A DNA stretch of 22,367 nucleotides, taken from IMG/VR virus record IMGVR_UViG_3300025137_000329, positions 1 through 22,367 of that record. One strand, 5' to 3'. The position numbers and the translations under genes were made by a program. Shown in pieces: positions 6,800 to 14,900 of this stretch. Positions within the stretch are counted from its first letter, which is position 1; each line of letters opens with the position of its first letter. The DNA comes from a virus. The notes beneath the pieces are model-generated. The model saw only the letters and a list, made by a program, of their open reading frames with translations. It made no database searches and was not told where the DNA came from.

Positions 6800-7493
6800 A
6801 TTTTACATTATGTATTTTTTCTTCAAGAATACATTCTGTTAACGACTCTCTCGTTCCCAAATTACCCCTTGGAAACGTATTAAATGAAAGACTAATTCTT
6901 TCGTGACCTTCTTTCTCTATCGTTGCAACTCTGTGTGTCAAAGAAGAAGGAAATAAAATAAGTTGTCCTTCCTGTACTTGATACCACCATGAGTCACTAT
7001 TATATACGTTAAACTCACTTACCTCTGGCTTTATTTGTCTATACTCATTTCTATCAAAATATATTTTATCTGTTTCTGCATCAGTTTTAACATAAAACAC
7101 ACCCGATACCATAGAATTAGGATGCTCATGTTTGTGATGATATTCACCTGTCTTTGTAAAATTTGCCCAAGATTGAGTGATATAAAGGTCTGTTCCACTA
7201 CTCATACTCATAATTCTACTTGCATACTCATTCACACATATAGAAAAAAACTCTTTTAACTTTTTTAATTTTTTATCGTTTAAAATATAACTGTATTTAG
7301 TTGAGTGATTTCCTTCATTTAATGATTTATCCAAATTCTCAATAAACTTAAATTCTGATTTTGTAAGCTTTCTTTTTAATCTAAAACTACCAATGGGAAT
7401 TGGAAATAAATTAAAAACCTCAAGAGTTTCTGAAACTTGTATTCCAGAAGATAAAGTACTTACAACATCAACTTTATTGTTTAAGCTTGTCAT
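6798..7493 (-). CDS. 2-oxoglutarate/Fe(II)-dependent oxygenase family protein
   Basis: The 231-aa product matches the putative 2OG-Fe(II) oxygenases frequent in marine T4-like phages (TIGR02466 / PF13759 type). The diagnostic stretch is SWANFTKTGEYHHKHEHPNS followed by MVSGVFYV, which supplies the proximal metal ligands around H120-H124. A second conserved block, LILFPSSLTHRV then ERISLSFN, gives the distal histidine H187 and R199, the likely 2OG carboxylate contact. Such enzymes hydroxylate proteins or small molecules; the substrate here is unknown. Its reading frame overlaps the end of the 93-aa gene by 20 bases, so the two are probably co-translated. Neighbours are fibre genes on one side and secreted or redox proteins on the other. 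Confidence 0.85.
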   Translation of the reverse strand: MTSLNNKVDVVSTLSSGIQVSETLEVFNLFPIPIGSFRLKRKLTKSEFKFIENLDKSLNEGNHSTKYSYILNDKKLKKLKEFFSICVNEYASRIMSMSSGTDLYITQSWANFTKTGEYHHKHEHPNSMVSGVFYVKTDAETDKIYFDRNEYRQIKPEVSEFNVYNSDSWWYQVQEGQLILFPSSLTHRVATIEKEGHERISLSFNTFPRGNLGTRESLTECILEEKIHNVK

Positions 7494-7755
7494 TATTTTT
7501 CACCATTCCAGCATCCTCTAATATTTGATTGTGTTCTAATACTTCTTCGTATTGGGCATCTTTCCATATAGTCTCTATAGTATCTTCGAAGGCTTTTGCT
7601 TTTTTCATAACATCATAAACTTCTTCTATTGTTGGGCAAGGTCTTTCATCTTCCCAACGAGTAAATCTATCGTTTGTAATTTCCCATTTTGCCTTTGGTC
7701 GCAAAAGTTCCATGGCACTATCAATACCATATAATCTATACACTTTTTGTTTCAT
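7474..7755 (-). CDS. Conserved small phage protein, RPCPT-type, function unknown
   Basis: This 93-aa, mostly helical, charged protein has a recognisable pattern seen in marine T4-like phages next to tail-fibre genes: a YGIDSAMELLRPKAKWEI start, a RWEDERPCPT motif (about residues 33-42) and a following helix EEVYDVMKKAKAFEDTI. No catalytic motif or membrane segment is visible. GGAG lies seven bases before the ATG. Its place right after the glycine-rich fibre gene suggests a fibre-associated or assembly role, but the sequence does not prove this. It overlaps the oxygenase gene by 20 bases. Confidence 0.72.
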   Translation of the reverse strand: MKQKVYRLYGIDSAMELLRPKAKWEITNDRFTRWEDERPCPTIEEVYDVMKKAKAFEDTIETIWKDAQYEEVLEHNQILEDAGMVKNNDKLKQ

Positions 7756-7776
7756 TCTATAACTCCAAATATATTT

Positions 7777-8643
7777 TTATGTTGCGGTTCTATATTTTAT
7801 AATTATAACTCCAGAACCACCACTATTTCCTAATGCACCTGATGATTGACCACCACCGCCACCGCCTCCACCGCCTAGGTTGGCTGTTCCTGCAACTGCT
7901 GTATCGTCATCTCCTGTTCCTGCTCCACCACCACCAGAACCTCCAGCAGAATCGGCAGAAGTGAAACCACCACCTCCTCCACCACCAGCGTATGTGACAG
8001 ATGAACCTGTGATTGTAGAGGCTGTTCCGTTACCACCAGCTCCGCCTACTCCATTATTTCCAGGCGAACCTGCTGCACCTCCGGCAGCTGCTCCACCGCC
8101 ACCACCTGCACCACCTATGTTTCCTCCATTTGTTCCACCTGGCCCACCATCACTTCCTTGTGATGGCGAAGTTGAAGGTGTGTTGCCACTTCCACCTGCT
8201 CCGCCTGAACTGGAACTGTGAGCTCCACCGCCACCAGAGCCACCATTTCCTCCTGCTCCAGCATTAGGCCCGCCTTTGCCAAGACCACCGCCAGCAGATG
8301 CAAGAGAAACAGGACTTCCTATGGAAGAATTATTCCCAGCTGCACCAGAAGCTCCACCACGTGGGCCGTTTGCAGCTCCTCCAGCACCAATTGTAAATGT
8401 GTAAGCATCACCGCCAGTTACAGCTTGTCCTGTACCAATTCGGAATCCTCCAGCACCTCCACCGCCTCCACGATTAGAACCGCCTCCTGCTCCGCCGGCA
8501 ACAATGAGATATTCTATCTCATCAACGTCAGCTGGAATAGTGAAGTCTGCTGTAGAATTAAAAGTTCGAATAGTAATAGTGCCGGCAGCTGCAGCTGATT
8601 GAGAGAGAATACCGAACTTTCCGAAACCTGTGACGAGAACCAT
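7777..8643 (-). CDS. Glycine-rich fibre-tip / adhesin-like protein (canonical order)
   Basis: The 288-aa product is dominated by polyglycine runs and is typical of the glycine-rich domains attached to phage tail fibres. Four blocks can be named: A, a beta-strand entry with IRTFNSTADFTIPADV and EYLIVAGGAGGG (22-55); B, YTFTIGAGG to NNSSIGS (80-110); C, TASTITGSSVTYAGGGGGG (208-226); D, the exit strand GSGVIIIKY (276-284). Polyglycine stretches can form polyglycine-II helix bundles, as in the gp38 adhesin of Salmonella phage S16; that fold is an inference here. AGGTGA precedes the ATG, and the gene follows the 401-aa fibre gene by ten bases. It is locally far more GC-rich than its surroundings because of Gly codons. 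It probably contacts the host receptor. Confidence 0.82.
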   Translation of the reverse strand: MVLVTGFGKFGILSQSAAAAGTITIRTFNSTADFTIPADVDEIEYLIVAGGAGGGSNRGGGGGAGGFRIGTGQAVTGGDAYTFTIGAGGAANGPRGGASGAAGNNSSIGSPVSLASAGGGLGKGGPNAGAGGNGGSGGGGAHSSSSGGAGGSGNTPSTSPSQGSDGGPGGTNGGNIGGAGGGGGAAAGGAAGSPGNNGVGGAGGNGTASTITGSSVTYAGGGGGGGFTSADSAGGSGGGGAGTGDDDTAVAGTANLGGGGGGGGGQSSGALGNSGGSGVIIIKYRTAT

Positions 8644-8653
8644 TTTATATCAC

Positions 8654-9859
8654 CTAAGCCAAGTTACCAATAAGAATCCAAGTATTTTCTTCAAGTTTTT
8701 TGAGGGTTGCAGAAGTAAATCTGTCTGCAACTGTATTTGCAAGTTCTTTTGAAAGCAGTGTAACACCAGCTGCATTGGAAAATCCAAGTGTATTTGCAGA
8801 TGCGTGAGTAAGTTCATTAACAAATGATATTTCAGAACCCAAAGGCATACCGACAGTATCGTATGCTGGTATGTGAATATTAACGGCACTTGCAGTATTG
8901 ATACACCGAATAAGTTTACCATTATCAGTCAATGCAAGTGTTATATTGTTTCCACCTGATTTACGAATCGGCATACCTTGAGCTGCAATAAATGTTCCTT
9001 GAACATGAAGATTTGCAGCTGGAGCTGAATTACCAATACCAACCGAACCTGTAAAGACAGGAGCAACTTTTGTAGCTGCATTTGCAACTTGCATACGATC
9101 ATTAACAAGAAGTGTTGTATTCGCAACTTGCATACGATCAGCAATAAGTAATCTTAATGCTGTGTTTGTACCTACGAGATTTGTATTGACAAGAGTTGTT
9201 CTTGCAACTTCTGTCGCAATACGTGCATTTGTATTTCCAAGTGCAGCTAAAGCTGCAACATTTGCAACCTGTGCCCTATCAGCAATAAGTAGTCTCAACG
9301 CAGTGTTAGACCCTACGAGATTTGTATTAACAAGTGTAACTCTTGCAGTCTCTACTGCGATACTAGAATTTGTGTTCGCAAGTGCAGCCAAAGCTGCAAC
9401 ATTTGCAACTTGAGCCCTATCGTTAATCAATAATCTCAATGCAGTATTTGTGCCTATAAGATTTGTATTAACAAGAGTTGTTCTTGCAACTTCTGTCGCA
9501 ATACGAGCATTGGTGTTACCAAGTGCAATCGTTGCTTGAAGGGTTGCACCTCCAATAGAAACTGTACCTCCTGAGAATTTAGTATTTGCTTCAACAAGAA
9601 GATTGTTACCAAGAAATCTGGTGTTTGCACTTGTGTGAGCAGAAACTGCACCACCATAAGTGTTCAATGCACCCGAAACTGTTGCGTTTGCAGTAACATT
9701 AGCTGTTTTCTTGATTGACAAAATACGACTCGTTACGTGATTTACGCCTGTAGTATTTGCAAGAAAACTTAATTCTTCTGCGAGTTCATTATGGTCTGTA
9801 CGAAACTGACCAAGTGTATTCGCAACCGCTAAACTGCCAAATTTTGTACCAACTGCCAT
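8654..9859 (-). CDS. Tail fibre protein with coiled-coil repeats (401 aa)
   Basis: The N-terminal 40 residues (FGSLAVANTLGQFRTDHNEL, ending in LANTTG) resemble those of the 339-aa fibre gene upstream and probably form the attachment end. Residues about 60-110 are short N-T-rich beta repeats. Residues 115-255 are three copies of a 47-aa unit rich in NT, ALRLLI and DRAQVAN, probably a trimeric coiled coil or triple beta-helix shaft. The C-terminal about 100 residues (ITLALTDNGKLIRC, GSEISFVNE, GVTLLSK, TLKKLEENTWILIGNLA) match a head domain widespread in phage tail fibres. AGGAAG five bases before the ATG and a consensus late promoter just upstream support the start. With the glycine-rich protein that follows, it forms the second fibre module. 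Confidence 0.87.
   Translation of the reverse strand: MAVGTKFGSLAVANTLGQFRTDHNELAEELSFLANTTGVNHVTSRILSIKKTANVTANATVSGALNTYGGAVSAHTSANTRFLGNNLLVEANTKFSGGTVSIGGATLQATIALGNTNARIATEVARTTLVNTNLIGTNTALRLLINDRAQVANVAALAALANTNSSIAVETARVTLVNTNLVGSNTALRLLIADRAQVANVAALAALGNTNARIATEVARTTLVNTNLVGTNTALRLLIADRMQVANTTLLVNDRMQVANAATKVAPVFTGSVGIGNSAPAANLHVQGTFIAAQGMPIRKSGGNNITLALTDNGKLIRCINTASAVNIHIPAYDTVGMPLGSEISFVNELTHASANTLGFSNAAGVTLLSKELANTVADRFTSATLKKLEENTWILIGNLA
9095..9517 (-). repeat. Three tandem 141-bp (47-aa) repeats in the 401-aa fibre gene
   Basis: The repeats start at protein residues 115, 162 and 209, exactly 47 residues apart (about 9377-9517, 9236-9376 and 9095-9235). Each reads NTN(A/S)(R/S)IA-x-E-x-AR, then TLVNTNL, (I/V)G(T/S)NTALRLLI and DR-x-QVAN. 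The third copy degenerates after DRMQVAN into a short extra DRMQVAN echo. DNA identity is high, notably between copies 1 and 3, which points to recent duplication or gene conversion. Confidence 0.9.
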
Positions 9860-9884
9860 AAGTTCTTCCTAAAAGTCTTTTATC

Positions 9885-9892
9885 TATTTATA
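9885..9892 (-). promoter_or_regulatory. T4-type late promoter (TATAAATA) before the 401-aa fibre gene
   Basis: An exact TATAAATA on the coding strand sits in the 39-base gap between the two fibre modules, about 25 bases before the fibre start. It would let the second module be transcribed independently of the first. Confidence 0.72.
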
Positions 9893-9898
9893 ACACAT

Positions 9899-10741
9899 TT
9901 ATATTGAGAGTGTACGAGTGGTTGAAGTTACTTGACCACCACCACCTCCACCGCCTCCGCCACCGCCTCCTGCTCCTACAGCAAGAATTGTGACAGCAAT
10001 TTCCGAACCTGTTGTTCCTTGTACATTTAATGCTCCAGAAGAAGTAAATGTATGTATAGTATTGTCACCCGAAGTAGCACTTGAACCACCTGATATAGTC
10101 AATTCAGCATCACTTGCGTCTGAAGTATCATAACTAATTACAATTACACCAGATGCACCATTAGATCGAATACTTGACTCACCTGTTCTTGAACCACTAC
10201 CTCCACCACCACGATTAGCTGTTGGAGCAGTTGGTAAATCTCCCTCATCTGGGCCACCACCACTACCACCATTACCTGTACCACCATTTCCAGCACTACC
10301 AATATTTGTACCACCGCCACCACCAGCACCATATGTAATAGAAGAACCTGTTATCGAAGATGCAGTTCCAGCACCACCAGCTCCAGCATTTGAATCTGTA
10401 CTAGATGCCCCACCAGCTGCTCCGTCACCTCCACCGCCACCACCGACTGAACCAGAACTTATTTTACCAAGACTACCATTCCATTCCGCAGATAGGTTGT
10501 TATTATTTCTACCACCTGATGCACCACCACGATAGACATTGCTTGCGTCATGGAAACCTCCACCACCTCCAATGCCAGTTACAATTGCTATTCCACTACC
10601 CGAAAAAGTTGAACTTCCGCCCGTATACGAATATCCTGTTTCAGCAAAAGGAACTCTAGGCCCTCCTGCTCCAACTTGCACAACCCAATCTGTGCCTGAA
10701 GTACCACCACCACTTGCCATAGTTCTACGAGTGATAAACAT
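9899..10741 (-). CDS. Glycine-rich fibre-tip / adhesin-like protein, circularly permuted block order
   Basis: This 280-aa glycine-rich protein is related to the 288-aa one downstream. It has the same blocks in rotated order: it opens with block B (DWVVQVGAGG to STFSGSG, 18-50), then C (ASSITGSSITYGAGG, 127-141), then D (GASGVIVISY, 195-204), and ends with block A (NTIHTFTSSG to VTILAVGAGG, then 12 consecutive glycines, 227-269). It stops at VTSTTRTLSI, which reads as if it should run on into block B. This suggests a circular permutation, or a unit cut from a tandem array. The start ATG shares a base with the stop of the 339-aa fibre gene (TAATG), so the pair is coupled. A host-binding adhesin role is inferred. 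Confidence 0.78.
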   Translation of the reverse strand: MFITRRTMASGGGTSGTDWVVQVGAGGPRVPFAETGYSYTGGSSTFSGSGIAIVTGIGGGGGFHDASNVYRGGASGGRNNNNLSAEWNGSLGKISSGSVGGGGGGDGAAGGASSTDSNAGAGGAGTASSITGSSITYGAGGGGGTNIGSAGNGGTGNGGSGGGPDEGDLPTAPTANRGGGGSGSRTGESSIRSNGASGVIVISYDTSDASDAELTISGGSSATSGDNTIHTFTSSGALNVQGTTGSEIAVTILAVGAGGGGGGGGGGGGQVTSTTRTLSI

Positions 10742-11760
10742 TAAAAGAAGTCCTGCCCCGCTGTAAATGCATAATAAGTTGTTCCAGCATCTTTAGTGAT
10801 AAAACTGAAAATATCTACTGAGTTATTTCTTGCAGTATGTGTTGGTTTTGAGTTACCAGCCCACTTAACTGCACTTGGCCAAGTAATCTGTCTCTGTGTT
10901 CCGTCATTGGTAAACAGTATGGTAAATCCAAACATATTTGCTCCAGGCGGAGGATTGTTAAGTGTAATACTTGTTACCGAACCAATTAAAGGAATACTGA
11001 AATTCTGTGCAGAACTTAAATCAATACTGATTGCATTACTTGAAATAGCTGATGTTGCATACTGTTCACGAAAGGTTTTGGATTTCATAAATCCTTCGTT
11101 AGTCGTGTTCCCTGCAAGAGTTGTTTTTGCATTGGGGCCATTGACAACCAATTTACTTTTGATGATTGTGTTTGCACCATTAAGTACAGTATTACTTTGG
11201 ATTATAAGTCTCTTTGAGAGTATGTCTGTGTTTGCACTGTTCTTGAGAACTTTGAATCTACCTTTGTTCACAAAGTTTCCTGTTGTATGAACAGAAGATG
11301 TGATGTTTACATTTGCACCCCTAAGAGAAACATTTGATGTATTGTAAAGAAGTCCACCACGAATACTTGTGTTACCACCTTGAAACTCTGCATTAGCTGT
11401 TGCGTAGATTTGTTTTCCTGTAAAGTCTGTGTTTGCACTTGTACTAATAAAACCACCACGAAAGTCATTACTTGCACCAAGGAATCTTGTATTTGATACA
11501 GACAATAAAGTTCCACCCAAGATACTTGTATTTGAACCATCAAGTACAATCGTATTTGAAACTCTTGTATGTATTGCTGTTATAAAGACATTTGCACCAC
11601 TAAGTCGAGTGTTTCCTTCTCCATGAAGATTTAAAGTTCGTAGAGCAGGAACACCTGTCGTATTTGCAGCCTTGTTAATATGGGCTCTTACATTATTGGT
11701 GTTTATCCTCCAAGTGTTAAAGGTATTCGCTAATGAGGTTTCGGTAAATAACTCTGGCAT
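10741..11760 (-). CDS. Tail fibre protein with N-T beta-repeats (339 aa)
   Basis: The N-terminus (SLANTFNTWRINTNNVRAHI, ending in AANTTG) parallels that of the 401-aa fibre. Residues about 48-215 are short imperfect repeats built on N-T with small hydrophobics (for example SNTRFLGAS, SANTDFTG, GGNTSIRGG, GANVNIT), with a period near 8-10 residues, suggesting a beta-helical shaft. The C-terminal 100 residues (ISIDLSSAQNFSI, FTILFTNDG, ITWPSAVKWAGNSKPTHTA, VDIFSFITKDAG, YYAFTAGQDF) match a very common phage tail-fibre C-terminal head domain. The ATG overlaps the stop of the 69-aa gene (TAATG), and its own stop overlaps the next start. It probably forms a fibre capped by the glycine-rich product encoded next. 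Confidence 0.87.
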   Translation of the reverse strand: MPELFTETSLANTFNTWRINTNNVRAHINKAANTTGVPALRTLNLHGEGNTRLSGANVFITAIHTRVSNTIVLDGSNTSILGGTLLSVSNTRFLGASNDFRGGFISTSANTDFTGKQIYATANAEFQGGNTSIRGGLLYNTSNVSLRGANVNITSSVHTTGNFVNKGRFKVLKNSANTDILSKRLIIQSNTVLNGANTIIKSKLVVNGPNAKTTLAGNTTNEGFMKSKTFREQYATSAISSNAISIDLSSAQNFSIPLIGSVTSITLNNPPPGANMFGFTILFTNDGTQRQITWPSAVKWAGNSKPTHTARNNSVDIFSFITKDAGTTYYAFTAGQDFF

Positions 11761-11969
11761 TATTTAAGTCCTTTAACAATTGTTTGTAGCATATCTTTTA
11801 TATCCGACATATCTTTCTCAAGATTTTCTAACCTTGATCCCTGTGTTTGAGTTGCTTGTCTTCTTGCTTTATATGCTTGCAACTCATTTAAGTTATTGTT
11901 CAGAACAGCTTTAGTCTTCGTATCTTTAACTAAAGAATCATTATCCTGTATTTTTGAATACCTACTCAT
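11760..11969 (-). CDS. Small conserved phage protein with C-terminal helix (69 aa)
   Basis: This short, charged protein has a basic N-terminus (MSRYSKIQ), a VKDTKTKAVLNNNLNELQ motif, and an amphipathic helix with heptad-like spacing at the end (LENLEKDMSDIKDMLQTIV), suggesting oligomerisation. I recognise the general pattern from T4-like marine phages, where similar small ORFs accompany fibre genes, but no function is known to me. Its ATG overlaps the stop of the 2234-aa gene (ATGA) and its stop overlaps the next start (TAATG), so it is translationally coupled on both sides. That tight coupling, more than its sequence, argues that it is real. Confidence 0.72.
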   Translation of the reverse strand: MSRYSKIQDNDSLVKDTKTKAVLNNNLNELQAYKARRQATQTQGSRLENLEKDMSDIKDMLQTIVKGLK

Positions 11970-14900
11970 TTCTGTAATGCTATCGCCCTTAGATTTTTTA
12001 CTCTTGGTGGATTTGAAGGATTTGTTGCAGTCATAACAATCTTAATTGCAAACTTTTTAAATCCAGCAAACTGAACTCCACTACTGTTTGTATAGTTAAG
12101 AACACCTGTTGTTGAATTTGCACCATTCTTATATGTATCATCAAAAGCTGCAACATCATATTCTCTTTCACTGAAGTCATTTCTATTTGTACTAGATGAA
12201 ATCACTACGTTTGATGTGACATCATTCATAAGAACGTATCCACGATCACCAAAGGATTCGTTATCTTCACGATTCAGAACCTTGTAGTATACATTTACAT
12301 TACTATTTGGTGGAGAATATGCATCAAGGAATACCTTTAAATCTTCAGCATCTTGTCCGTCTTTAAGGTCAACCACTTTTGTAATGTATCTTGCCTTTGC
12401 AGAACCACCAGCAGTATTTGATGATATTCGGCCAGGAATATAAACAGTTGCTTCGTTTGTTTGATCCGAATTAATCTCGTTCTCAACACTCACCATATAA
12501 GTACGTTGAATATCAATGGCAGGAGAGACTCTTGAGTTTGTAGAGAACAATCTTACTTCAGCTTCTAGTGTCGGAGTAAGAGAAGATGCTCTTTCCTGAG
12601 ACTTACTCAAGATAAACTTACGATTAGTATTGTATTGTGTTTGATTAAACTGAAACTCTTTTGAATTACTTTCGAAAGTTGTAGTTGTTGGAGCAAACTT
12701 AGTTTTCAACTCTGTTGCAGTCTCACTCAAGTCTGGACTATCTGTATGCATATAGAACACATCTTGATTCAATTCTTTTCTCTGTACAAGATTTGCAGTG
12801 AATCCTTCATCCCTCGAAGTAAGAATACTGTTTGGAATAAACTGATGAGCTGCATTTGCAACCGAACCAGCCTGTTTCGTTGTAATACCTGTTGTATTTG
12901 CAATATACAAATAACTGTTTGCATACGTCACTCTATTATAGTAATCAAGTTTACCATATGCAAAGTTCTTTGAGTGAATAACAGCAGTCTGACCTGTTGC
13001 AACTCCTGTTGCTGCAAACTTCAGAGTCAATGTTTCTCCGACTTGAAACTCTGTGCCGGGCTTAGTACTATCAATCACAACATCATTTGCAGTTGCTGTA
13101 CCTGTACCTGTATTTGCATAGATTCCAACGTGTCTTATAATACCGATTGCACCTGATGTGCCACCTGTAACAGTTTCAACACCATTGTTATTTGCACGAC
13201 CTTTTATAGTTGAGGTCATTGTCAGTCTCATTGGGCCGTGAACAACCTCACCTCTTTTTTCCCAGAAGCCAGAGTTAGTTGCACCAAGAGCATTATTACC
13301 AACATTATCAACAACAAAGAAGTCTGTGTTTGGTTTCTTGAGGACAGCAACTCCAGTTGTATTTGCTTGGAAGTTTGCAATATAAAGATTAAACTTCATA
13401 TCTTCTTCTTGAATCGGAGTATACTGACGATCATTAGAACTTGCATGAAGCATACCAACAGCTGGTTGTTTCGTCACTCTGTTTCTTGTGCCGACATTTC
13501 CCTTTTGAGTACGAGTTGCTGTTAAGTCTTGTTCACCAAGTCTTGAACACCAAAGGTTATAGTTTGGACTACCACCATCAGGTCTTACAACAATTGCATA
13601 CTCTTTTTGAGCTGCAATATAAACCGGCGTAACAAATCTGACTGTTGTTGGAACATCAGAAGTACCTCGACTATCAATATTAACATCAGCAGCTGGAATA
13701 TTCTGTTGAGAGAAAGGAACTATTGTTGGTGTAATTGCACCTGTTCTTTTATCAACTTCACGTATCTCTACTGAAACTCCAAGAGAGGTATCTTTTGCTT
13801 GGAAGTAAAGATCAACTTTTGTAAGGTATCCACCCGAAGCAGACTGAGAACCAATATTAGAATCCATGAGTGAGAAAGTTTGTGCAAGAGGATCAATGAA
13901 ACATCCTCCACCAAACATTCCAAAGTCGGCTGCAAGACCTTCATAAACTGCTTGTGTTGATGCACCTCCAGCAATCGTAGGATTCTTAGGAGCAGAAGGT
14001 TGAGGAGCAAACACACCTTGAGCTGCATTATCACCACCAAATGCATTTATAATTGCTTGGTGTGCAACAGGATCGTGTGGATCAACAGAAAGAGCTGCAC
14101 CAATTTCATCAGCACTCATGGCTTTTTCATCAGCATTTCCGAATCCATTTGGATTTGGTTGATTTCCAGAATCTTCATCATCTCCATTATTTGCATCATC
14201 AGCTGGAGGCGGAGAAACTGTTTCTCCATCACCATCATTATCTGGTGGAGCATTTTCTTCTCTTGGTATTGGTGGAGCATGATCTTCAGTTCTAGTTCCA
14301 GGCGGTCTACTCGACTCAATCGTTCCTGATTGTACTCTCGTACTACCAGCCACAAAGTATGTTGCATCAGCAGAAGTAGTTGTATTGTTCAATCCTTGAA
14401 TATCTCTTGGACTGTCTGTAAAACGAAGAGATTTTTGTCCCACACCAAAAGAAAGGTGATTGTCATTAGGAAGATTAAACAAAGCGTAGAAATTACCTGA
14501 CGCATCACTAGTTAAAACTGTACCCATACCAGCAGAAGGAACAAACGTAGAACTTGTTGGAGTAATATATCCACTTACATTAACTCCATCAAAGAAACCA
14601 TACAGTCTAGTAGTTGGTTTCATTCCAACTATCTTAACTTTAAGTACCTGTTGACGCATCTTCTTTGTTACACTTGAAGAAACTGAGTGTATGTGTCCTG
14701 TATCTTTAGTATTGTCTGGAGTATTTGGAGTTGTAGGTTTGCGAGCAACTGCCCAAGGAGCAATCCCTGCATCTTCCATGCTCTTTTTCATTCTAGCTTT
14801 CTCATCAGCAGACATATTTCCAAATGTAAATAGACTATCCACATCAGAACCAAGAGCATCTTCTTGTGCAGCTAACCATTCTTCAAAAGTTGAAGCACCA

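Noticed and set aside
7880-8598. Long plus-strand open frames, one extremely proline-rich, opposite the glycine-rich gene
   Set aside because: Proline (CCN) runs are the reverse complement of glycine (GGN) codons; the frames lack ribosome binding sites and are shadows of the minus-strand gene.
9899-10741. Repetitive GGT/CCA tracts as a possible CRISPR or microsatellite array
   Set aside because: There is no regular repeat-spacer spacing; the pattern is fully explained by polyglycine codons in a real frame.
7777-10741. A diversity-generating retroelement acting on the fibre genes
   Set aside because: No reverse transcriptase, accessory gene or template/variable repeat pair biased at adenines is visible in the window.
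14000-14329. Plus-strand open frame with many hydrophobic residues opposite the acidic linker of the giant gene
   Set aside because: It is a shadow of Asp/Glu/Gly/Asn codons on the coding strand, with no ribosome binding site and an uninterrupted real gene opposite.
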